Below, piece by piece: positions 42,571 to 54,500 of a stretch of DNA of 64,000 bases. This DNA is from Protonemura montana (lineage: Eukaryota > Arthropoda > Insecta > Plecoptera > Nemouridae). The notes below the pieces were generated by a model. It made no database searches. It had not been told where the DNA came from and saw only the letters and a program-made list of their open reading frames with translations. Where the stretch lies: positions 11,038,001 through 11,102,000 of the forward strand of contig OX387612.1 in assembly GCA_947568835.1 (NCBI GenBank), given 5' to 3'. The position numbers and the translations under genes are program-made. How positions within the stretch are numbered: the stretch's first letter is position 1; each line of letters starts with the position of its first letter.

Positions 42571-45500
42571 ATGGACATCAATGATGTTCATAGGTTAATG
42601 GATTACAGGTCGCATTTTGGTAAGACGCATTTTTTATTTTGCACTATCTGGAGAATCTGATAGTGGTTCCAGGAATTGTGGAGACTTTAATCTAAATTCA
42701 GGAAGTCGAGTACTTGGTTAGGATGTCTGGATGTTGAAACTATGTAGGCAACGTATCTTTGATCTCGTTTTAACTTTTAAGCCCCGGTTATTTTAGACTC
42801 TCATCGAAAGCTCAGTGATCTGCTTGACTTGTATGTGTCATTGGCGTAGTGCAGTATTTCTTTGTGTTACTAATGGCAGGTTAGTTAAAAAATGCTATGC
42901 AAAACACTTCAAACTTCATTGTTTTCAATGGTCCAATCTTTCTTTAGCAACTATCGAAAGCTGGTTTTGTACAAAGCTTGGGCTACTTAACTAACTTAAC
43001 TAATTGAAAGTGCAGGTGTGTAGGCCCGTGCCATGTTTCCGTGCCGATGTCTGTGTTTTGTTGACAGATGGCATGGACTCGGACCTAAGCCCATGCTCTC
43101 GCGACTCCAACGAAACAACTAGCTCGTCTTCTCCCCCGCAGTCAGTAACGTTGTCGCCTGGAACGTTCCTTCAGCTCGGAATCATGGACTGCGCTCAAAT
43201 GCGTGAGCACCGCTTTTGTATTTAAAAAAATACCTACTAAATGTCAACTTAGCGTCAACTTAGCAGCAAAAACATTAGCGAAATCATTGACACTATCATA
43301 AACTTCGATATTATTGTTGGTAATGAGTGGATTATTGGAGAGAAAACAGTCACGACTTAGAAATCAAAATGCTTTCATGTTAAAAGTACATTGTCCTGTA
43401 GATAAGAATTACTGACTCTTTTATATATTTTGTTTAGCAGTGACAAACCTACTTGTGTTGATTCAAGCTGCAAAAACTGAAGTTGGTTTAATCTTTGAGT
43501 TTGTTCCACAATCTCAAGCCAAAATTAAACAATCACAAATCTTTAAAAGTGTCTTCTATGTGTTTTAAATGAATTTATGTTTGTGGCCCATCGGTAATTT
43601 GTGATGCTATCATTTAACTGATTGTACAAACTTAACCTGATCTAACCTAACATATCATCATGTTTAAATGATCATATAGTCATATATATCTTAAGATAAA
43701 AGAAATAGATGTGTGATGATCTGCTGGTTTTTTAAAACATAATCACAGCAGGAAGTTGATTTTGTTTGCGCAGTGGAAGAGCCGTTCCCGAACTCGTTCG
43801 CGTTCTCAGAGCCTTGCCTTCGCGTCGTTGAGCAGCCTGTCGAGATTTTCCGGTTCCGTTATCTCTCGGAGACAACAGGTGTCCACGGTGCTATCACCGG
43901 GAGAACTCACTCGAAGACCAATAAGACCTACCCAGCAGTGCAGGTAAGTGAATTTAACATGGGCTATATTTCCATCCAGTACCTGGGTTCAACCAATGCC
44001 TGATCCAGCGAAGTGGTGCTTAACTTTCATCCCTCCAACCACTCTCCCGAACAGGACTGGTCATGTGTATGATGGTCACCCTTCCAATACCTGACCCAGC
44101 GCAGTGTTGCTTAACTTTCATCTCTCCAACCACTCTCCCGAACAGGACTGGTCATGTGTATGATGGTCACCCTTCCAATACCTGACCCAGCGCAGTGTTG
44201 CTTAACTTTCATCTCTCCAACCACTCTCCCGAATAGGACTGGTCATGTGCATAATGGTCACCCATCCAATAACTGACCAAGAGTAGTGTTGCTTAACTTC
44301 AGGGACACCTGATTGAACTTTCAGCTGCTAAATTGGAGTCGGCTTGCACACATTCGCTGTTCCCTGTTCACTGGCCAATCAGACGAGACAGAACGTACTC
44401 CCAGCTGTCATCAGCTCGTAGTGAAGGGAGCTCAAGAAAACAAAGGAACACATATCAAGACCGTCAACGATGGAATTACAGGGGATATAGCAAGGTAAGG
44501 TTAGGTAGTATTATCACTATCACTACTATAACCTAAACTGAGCTCATACAAATACCGTGTACTTGTCCTCAGCACAATAAAATAATATACAATATACAGT
44601 CCTCATCGATACACAAGCACTGGCTTGGCATGGACGCTATAGCCGGAGAATGTGTCGCGATGTCGTCATCGATACACAAGCACTGGCTTGGCATGGACGC
44701 TATAGCCGGAGAATGTGTCGCGATGTCGTCATCGATACACAAGCACTGGCTTGGCATGGACGCTATAGCCGGAGAATGTGTCGCGATGTCGTCATCGATA
44801 CACAAGCACTGGCTTGGCATGGCAGTGCTACCTGACCTCATTCTTTGTCGTTTCTAGTTTTGACAGAATGGCTATCATCAACACGTCCAACAAGGATAAG
44901 TTGACAGAACTGAGAAGCAAACTTCAGATCCGAATGCTAGAAGAGAAGCAAAGAACTGATGGACCAAGAGCACATCTTACTCTCATTGAAAAAGATCGGG
45001 TGAGTGTTTGTCTCAAACTTTGTTTCCTTTATTCAACACATTTGAAGATTTTTGTACTTTTATAATTAGATGAGAATCTGAATGAAAAATTCTAATTATA
45101 AACACGTGTTTTTTGAAGCAGTATAGCAAGCTGTGATAAGAAATTAGTGTTTTAATTTAATAAAAACTATTTCAACTGGGTTTTGAATGCTAAGTAAAGG
45201 GCTACTCAATTTCCCGACGTTTCGCAACATATACTAGTTACTTCTTCAGAGGTTTGAGCAGAGGCTCTAAACCTCTGAAGAAGTAACTAGTATATGTTAC
45301 GAAACATCGGGAAATTGAGTATCCCTTTACTTAGCATTCAAAACCCAGTTGAAATAGTTTTTCTTAAAACTAGTGCTAAGAATAAATCAAGTAGACATGA
45401 GTCTAAAAACCATCATAAGTGTTTTAATTGTCTTTGTATTTTTTATATGGATAAATAAAGGAATATGAAAACAAAATGGTATGCAATATAAAAATGAGAC

Positions 45501-48500
45501 TGATCTGAGTAGCTCACATCAATCAGATTTGGAAATTGTAGTTCAACATAGCATTGAAAACACATTTGTAACTAGTTTTTGTAAAAAACATTGCTAAAAA
45601 AGCCTATAAATTAGGCTTTAATGACAGCCTACTTTGTCTTCCTGGGACAGATTGAACAAGAAGCGAAGAAGCAAGCTAAAGACGCAAACTTAAGCAACAC
45701 TGCTTCATTGTTGTTTGAGTGTTTTGACGAGGAAATGCTACCGATCTGCAGCGTCTTCTCCGGGATCATCAGCAACCAAAGTGAGTTACGATTCATCCGC
45801 TCGATAAAGTTGTACCTACTCAGTTCAATGGTAGAACACTTGCCAACAGGGGAAAGAGATGGAGGATAGACTGAACATGACTAACTTAACAGGTAAACAA
45901 GGACATGAATATAACAGAATCGAATGGAAAGGAAGTTAGGAAATAGGAAGAGGTGTTGAAGAGGGGGAATTGGATTATTGGGATGAAGAATGGATTAAGT
46001 TTCAGGAAACGGGTTTTGTTCCTCGAGCTTTTTCTTCAATGTAACGCAGTTATTATGAATTCTGGCCTCTAAAATCAAGACTGAAATTCTCTCCACGAGT
46101 TGGTATCAATGCAGGGCCATCTTCTTTCGCAGAATAGATGCCAGGTCTTGTTCTTTATCACAAACTTGCATCTTCCTAGAAGTTGTCATTTATATTAGTA
46201 TTCCTAATGTCTATTGCCTATTTGTTAATAATCTATCTCTGAATGTTAAATTCTTATTTCTTGTTGTGGCAGAAAATGCTTTGACCAACGAGCTAAAGAT
46301 ATCGAGGATCGACAAGCACGCAAGCTCTTGTCTTGGCAAGGAAGAAGTCTTCATGTTGGTGGAGAAAGTTAACAAAAGTAAGTAAATTCATGCTTTAGTG
46401 GTCCATTTTATGCAGCAATTATTGTGATTTTTGATAATACCTTTTTTGACAGCAAGAATTGCAATACGGTTGTCAATACAATAATTAAATACACCCCAAG
46501 TGTTGCAAATATTTGTATAATATTTGTCTTCAATAATTCTGTTTCATCTACGACGGGATGAAATGTAGATCTAAGTTCGATTTCCGAAAAACATTTTCAT
46601 ATTTATGTACAAATATTTTTTTTGTCATAAGGCTAACTAAAAAAAAATTTAGCCTCATAAGCAGAAATATGTCATGTGTATTCTGTTTGTTTTGACACAG
46701 AACTTTCGTAGCAAGCTTTGCAAATGTTTTCCAACTTCCCAAGTTCTTATTCGAATCAGTGGTCATCCGTATACCTTGCTATACCCACTACTTTTTATAC
46801 TCTAACTTACCCTATTCAGGTCTGGTTTTATCATAATCTTGGCTTCTAGTTGGAGTGTAAGTTGAAACTGTTGCCATGACGACTTCCAATCACATGCAGT
46901 GAAATTCAGATGTTTCTGTGAGCTAGAGATCCAACTTATAGTAGAACATTTTGTTGAAACTGTTGCCATGACGACTTCCAATCACATGCAGTGAAATTCA
47001 GATGTTTCTGTGAGCTAGAGATCCAACTTATAGTTGAACATTTTGTTGAAACTGTTGCCATGACGACTTCCAATCACATGCAGTGAAATTCAGATGTTTC
47101 TGTGAGCTAGAGATCCAACTTATAGTTGAACATTTTTTTCAAACTGTTGCCATGACGACCTCCAATCACATGCAGTGAAATTCAGATGTTTCTGTGAGCT
47201 AGAGATCCAACTTATAGTTGAACATTTTGTTGAAACTGTTGCCATGGCGACTTCCAATCACATGCAGTGAAATTCAGATGTTTCTGTGAGCTAGAGATCC
47301 AACTTATAGTTGAACATTTTGTTGAAACTGTTGCCATGACGACTTTCAATCACATGCAGTGAAATTCAGATGTTTCTGTGAGTTAGAGATCCAACATAAA
47401 GTTAAACATTTAGGTAGATCCTGACCTAAGCAGTTCAGTCACAATACAATTTTTTTGCAGACCCAGCTTATGTTTGTAATAAAGATGAAAGCTAAGTTGT
47501 TAATACCTTCCTAGTTTGGCTGACTTTCTTGAATCGAATTAAGGTGGTCGTTGTACGTTACTGATACCACCTGTTACTTGCCGCTTACAGTCTTTTCAAG
47601 ACCAACGTGATGATAAATATTTGTTATTTATCTTGACTTAAAGAACGAACACATAAAAAAATGTCATACTAGAATCACAACCAACTTGACAGTCTAGGTC
47701 TTCTAGTGTCTAGGTTATAGGGGAGAAAACATTCAATGCAGCAAGATATCTGACTTAATATATCTGGCTGTAGCTTTAGCCTGTGGTTATTGCTTTGTCA
47801 ATTGTGGACCTTTCTGCCATTGAAAATCCGACAGGATGTGAATTATCAAACTCAACGTCAGTAGCTATTCAGCTTTAACACCCCGAACCTAACCTCAAAA
47901 CGTGTTGACTTTGCAGAACACATTCAGGTTCGTTTTTTCGAGGTGGACGACGACGACACGGAAGTCTGGTACGATTACGCCACGTTTACCGAGCTCGACG
48001 TTCACCACCAGTTTGCCATCGTGTTCAAAACACCGCCGTATCGGTGAGTTTTTCGCCGTACAATGCAATCCATTGATGTCTAATGCAAGGCTAAACATGC
48101 CAACGAGTTTCCTCACTTAACCTGTCTTTGCTTCTTGTTTACCAACGATGGTTTCCATGGTTTCAGCCGCTTGGACATAGCACATGCCGTCAACGTGTTC
48201 GTTGAGCTGAGAAGACCGATTGATAACCAACACAGCGAACCAATCAAATTCCAGTACCATCCGTGTGAGAAGCAAGGTCAGTCGAAGGTGCTTATCACGT
48301 GTCTGGAATAGCTAATTGCTCGACGAGCTAATTGCTGGAAAGTAATTAAAATTCTGGACAGTATTTTAACAGCCTGTTTAGGAAAAGTGATTATTTGAAG
48401 TTAGTTTATTTTGGTGCATGCCTAGAAAGCCTCAAGTAAATAATTAATTCAAAGAATTCATTTTGTTACCTGTTGCCATGGCTTTTTGAGACAATTTTAG

Positions 48501-51500
48501 TGTTTTTGATGAGAATGACGGAACTTCAAGGAGATCTCAAAATCGGTTCAAAAAGCCAGTGTCCAAGTAGCTCAATGGCCGGGCTAGAGCAACACTCGCG
48601 ATAGGTGGAGATCGGGGTTCGAGTCCCCGTTTGGGCATCAATTTTTTAGACGGTTATAGTGTTGATAATAATAAAATGTCGTACACTTTTCTTGAGGGTC
48701 TTCATGTTGCATTCTTTATGTTTTGAACTCTAATTTATTATAAATAAATAGAAAATACTTAAACAAAACTGTTATCTCTGAAGTTCCCCACAATATCGCT
48801 GTGTTTACGCTGTGTTTTGCCTCCTACTCCAGCATCTCGCCTGCGGAAAAAGCCTCGACGGGACTCGTTCCAGGAAGCCTCTTCGTCCACCGACCCGATG
48901 AACGGGTCAGAACCAATGCCTTCATCCTCTACCGACCCGATGCTTACCAATGGGTTCACGGAGGAGGCTTTCGTGTCCAACACGCAGTCGATCGAAGCCG
49001 TGATCAATGCACCGTTGTTGACCGAAGCTGCGTTGGCCGCACTTTACTTCGACGAAGGTAGTAAGAATCACACACGAGATCTCTTTACGAGTCGAACCGT
49101 CTTTAACTGGGACCTTGGCGGGCGCAAAACCAAACCAACCAGCAACGGACCTTTTATATTTGTTTTTTGAACGCACTTAAATCTCTCAACAAATGCCAGA
49201 TGTCCAAGTAGCTCAATTGGTTAGAGCAACACCCGCGACAGGTGGAGATCGGGGTCCAAGTAGCTCAATTGGTTAGAGAAACACTAGCGACAGGTGGAGA
49301 TCAGGGTCGAAGTAGCTCAATTGGTTAGAGAAAAATTTGCGACAGGTGGAGATTAGGGTCCAAGTAGCTCAATTGGTTAGAGAAACACCCGTGACAGATG
49401 GAGATCGGGGTCCAAGTAGCTCAATTGGTTAGAGCAACACCCGCGACAGGTGGAGATCGGGGTTCGAGTAGCTCAATTGGTTAGAGCAACACCCGCGACA
49501 GGTGGAGATCAATTTTTGAGAGGTTATTAGTGTCCCTAATAACAAAAAAACTGCTCTGCGTTTCTTTCCAATTCATTCATCGTTTCCAATAAATGGAAAA
49601 ATTTGAACACCGAAACAAATTCGACTCAAATCCCATTTCAATCCAGTTTGGGTCCAATTTGTGGGTGCTTGGACGATACATTTCAGGGGTATTAAAAGAA
49701 CGGATTTACCAATCATTGTTGCAAATGTTTATAAAATGTTTGTAATTAAAAATGATTCCCTGTGCTATTTAAGATCAGTGTACGTATATCCCACCTGATA
49801 AGAGGGACTTGTATTTATGTTATGCCAGCTAAAGTGAGAAATGTTGAACTGTCTTTTGTTAATAACTTTTAAATAAGTGAAGAAATATTACAACGCTGGT
49901 GAAATGCATTCTAGGAACAGGAAGTGTCGTTTTAATAAAACTTTGTACAAAAAAAAACTAAAGAATCGGTTGTTTATTTGTCTTCGCTTGTTGTTGGTTG
50001 AATTTTTGTGCTTGCCCTTGTCTTTGTTTCGGATGATCGATTGTTTGTGGTGATTTAATCCAAGTCAATTGTTGTCTGGTATTCACTCATTGTTGTGTTT
50101 AAATTGCTTGCCGTGAATTGCAATCAATCACATTCTTTGAAATCATTTATCGACGTGGTTAATCTTAATAACCAGATTAAAGTGTAATAATGTGGTTGGC
50201 TGAAAATCTCTCCAAACAATAATCTCTGTGATGAAAAGACTTGCAGCTGTGAAACAGTTTGGCATGATGCAGCTCAATGCAGTCAACAGATTTTCAAGAT
50301 TTCATTCAGTTTTGTCAAGTGTTTTTTGTTAAAATCAAATTAAAAAAACTGTCTTGCTCTGTGTTTTAAAAAACATAGCAGATCTAAGTCCAGAGATTTT
50401 AAAAGTTGAATTTGTTCCCGGGGAAGTGAAATCGAGTCGTTACTCATTGGAATAAATAACTTAAGTTTCAATTGAGAAATCTTTTTAAATTTGAAACCAT
50501 TTTTTTTTTTTTTTTTTAAGAAAATAATGAACACATATTTTTTTATTTTTTTTTTAAATTCAATTTTGAATAAAATATCTCTGTTTAAAATGTTTGCGTT
50601 TGAATCTCGTACAAAAACGAGGGTCGACATTTTTTCTGACATGAAGTGAAATCTGACGTCAGTATGACGTCAAGAAACAGAAGCGAACGCAAAGGATACA
50701 AGAAAATGACGTCAGAACTACGTGTAGTTAATCACAGCCCGTTTTAATCCCGCCACGAGAATTCATATTTTAGCCATTCTTAAAACAAATAGAAATAGAA
50801 AAGTTATGATCGGATTATAAAAAGAAAAAAATACACCAGATTTTATTTTAAACGCGTATTTGAACACAATGATAATAATTCAATAATTATCTTAATGAGA
50901 TTTCCCTGTTGAAAGATGCATCAGTTTCAAGCATCTGGATTTTGTTGAAAATAATTCTTTGTTAGCCAAGTAAAAGAATCATCACTGCAACATTTCGCTG
51001 GTAAAACTTTCTTAATCTCGGTCTCCGCTCCCGGTCTTCGCTCCCGGTCTCCGCTCCCGGTCTCCGCTCCCGGTCTTCGCAGCATGGAATACGCTAACGG
51101 AAGTGAATTCAGTTCCAGATTTCACGTGGGTCAACCTGGACGTGGAAACTGATTCCGCCGGCAGTAAGTTGATTCTGTCTTGTTTCAAGTTTCATTGCAC
51201 CTTCTATCATTGTTTCCCTTTCTAATAATATCACCCGTTCTGTGCTTGTGTGGATAATAGACCAGGATATCAGATGGTTTCAAGACTCATCTCTACTTAC
51301 TACTAAATTAGATAGGTACCTACTAAGTCCACTAATATTAATAACCCGACCACAAAGAAGAACCAACTCTATTGATGAGGTACTCTACTGATCTTTGTCT
51401 TAATCACTATTATTATTATTATATTTTACATAACCGCTTACATTTCCATATTTAAACTTATTTTTTAAGGCCCATACAATTACTATGTAACTTGTCAGTA

Positions 51501-54500
51501 GCCAAACAAAATAATTAAATATATATAACGTAATTTATCTAAACTTAGTTTGACAAAATCTATTTCAACTGGGTTTCAATTCTAAGTAAAGAACAACTAG
51601 TTTGTCCAAAAAACATTATTTAAAGACTAAAACGTTTGTGAACTCTAAAGAAAGAGTTTCAAGATCTGGGTCAAATTTTGTTACCCTTTGACATTTTCAG
51701 TGGTCAGTGGGAATAAGTTATCCTACTTTTCAAATCACCCATCCAATACCTGACTCAGCACAGTGTTGCTAAACTTTCATCCCTCCAACCTCTCTCCCAA
51801 ACAGAACTGGTCATGTGTATGATGGTCACCCATCCAATACCTGACCCAGCGCAGTTTTGCTTAAATTTCATTCCTCCAACCTCTCTCCCAAACAGAACTG
51901 GTCATGTGTATGATGGTCACCCATCCAATACCTGACCCAGCATAGTGTTGCTAAACTTTCATCCCTCCAACCTCTCACCCAAACAGAACTGGTCATGTGT
52001 ATGATGGTCACCCATCCAATACCTGACCCAGCGCAGTTTTGCTTAAATTTCATTCCTCCAACCTCTCTCCCAAACAGAACTGGTCATGTGTATGATGGTC
52101 ACCCATCCAATACCTGACCCAGCATAGTGTTGCTAAACTTTCATCCCTCCAACCTCTCTCCCAAACAGAACTGGTCATGTGTATGATGGTCACCCATCCA
52201 ATACCTGACTCAGCACAGTGTTGCTAAACTTTCATCCCTCCAACCTCTCTCCCAAACAGAACTGGTCATGTGTATGATGGTCACCCATCCAATACCTGAC
52301 CCAGCGCAGTTTTGCTTAAATTTCATTCCTCCAACCTCTCTCCCAAACAGAACTGGTCTTGTGTATGATGATCACCCATCCAATACCTGACCCAGTGCAT
52401 GTTACTTAACCTGGACATGTTTATGATTGAATTTTGTTGTTTCAGCCGCTCAAGGACGGAAGCATTCGTCGCGTGTGTCAGCGGAAGCCAAGGAACGGGA
52501 CCAAGTGGTGGTAAACGGGGACGAGCTGCTGCGGGAAGTAATGCAAGGTATTGCCCACTAGCGTTGACCAACAAGCTCTCATAACCTCACTTTATTCTAG
52601 CGACATTTGGTTCAAACTTTGATCAAATCGATGTTTTTATTCGAACAAAGTTTGCCAATCATTGATTTACCAAAGAAGTAAAAGTATTTTTTAGCCATTG
52701 ACAACTAGTCAGGCATTTTTTTTTTTTTTTTCATCTATTTTACTACTTTTTTTTACGCTTTAGTAGTGTTTTAATTGTGGTTGAGTCTCAAGATTTGATG
52801 TTCTCCGAATCTACGACATTTTACAAATGTCGAGTAAGTGAATTCAGACATCAAACGTGAAATAAGAGAATTATAGAACAGTATTTTATTTTATTCTGGA
52901 ATGATTAACACATTTCATTAAAAACCTCAATTTTTTTTAGTTTATTTGTATTTTTAAACTTTTTAAAATGTCAGAAAAGCAGTAAAACAAATTAGAATTT
53001 TAAATTGAGTTTTAACCAATTGTGCTCAATTTTGCTGCAATCGGCTTCAATTAGAGTTTTTTTTTATTATTTTTTTATTTTTAATATTTTTGTAAGAATC
53101 TAAGGCGTGATAATTATGTTCTTCGTTTGCGACACAATGCAGTCATCTTCAAAGCTTTGATTGACAGATGATTGCCAGGTACAAACCAATGTGCCCCCAA
53201 ACAAAACTCTACTCTCACACATTCACAATCGTAGAACTAACACGAATAAAAGCCGGATTCTAGAGTTGGACATTTCCAAACCCATTCAAACATCTTGAAC
53301 TTTAGGATGAAATCTTAATAAATTGCAAACGCTTGCAATGCGCGGGGTATTTTATTATTAACAACACTATAACCGTCTCAAAAATTGATGCCCAAACGCG
53401 GACTCGAACCCCGATCTCCACCTGTTGCGGGTGTTGCTCTGAACCATTGAGCTACTTGGACCCCGATCTCCACCTGTCGCGGGTGTTGCTCTGAACCATT
53501 GAGCTACTTGAACACTGGCTTTTTGAGACAATTTCAGTGTATTTGATGAGAATGACAGATCTCCAAGGAGTAGAACCAAGAGACTGTGAATACTCACAGT
53601 CACTCTGATTCTAGTGACGCTATATCACGTCACAACCTGTCAAACTCGAATAACTCCAATTTGAAGTTGGATTCATTGCTGTATTATATTTTATATTTTA
53701 TATCCAATGTCAAATTGGAGTTATTCGAGTTTGACAGGTTGTGACGTTATATGGCGTCACTAGAATCAGAGTGACTGTGAGTATTCACAGCCTCTTGATT
53801 CTACTCCTTGGAGATCTGTCATTCTCATCAAATACACTCAAATCGTCTCAAAAAGCCAGTGTCCAGATAGCTCAATGGTTCAGAGCAACACCCACGAAAG
53901 GTGGAGATCGGGGTTCGAGTCCGCGTTTGGGCATCAATTTTTGAGACGGTTATAGTGTTGTTAATAATAAAATCTTGAACTTTGGTTGAGTGGTTATTTG
54001 CAGAGCCATGGTTTGATGTTATGATGTGTTTTTCGGTTTTGGTCTGCGTTGAAGAGGTTTGCAGCCCTCGAAAGAGTCTCATTATTCTTAAATTCTCAAC
54101 AACATCATTCTCCTAAAGATGACGAGCCGTGCCTCGTGGAAACTTTGAGACGTGAGACCCTTTCTAGGGCTGCAAACCTCTTCAACACAGAGCAAAACCA
54201 AAAAACATATAATAATAATTTCATTTATTCAATGTGAACAATATTACAATTGTTATTTGAACGTGTCAAAGCTTCCAAACCATTTTCTTATTTATGCAAA
54301 GGTTCATATATGCATTTTAGACATGTTGAATATGTTGAATCATAACATGTTGAACTTTTTGCTTTTAATGCAAAAAAATGCACTAAAAATGTGTGTGAGT
54401 TTGGTTGTAGTTGGGCGTTGGTTTACTGCCGTTGCATAATGTTCCTGGCCGACACATAGGTTTGAAAAGGGGACAAACCGTCCAACTCAAAACATCCCTT

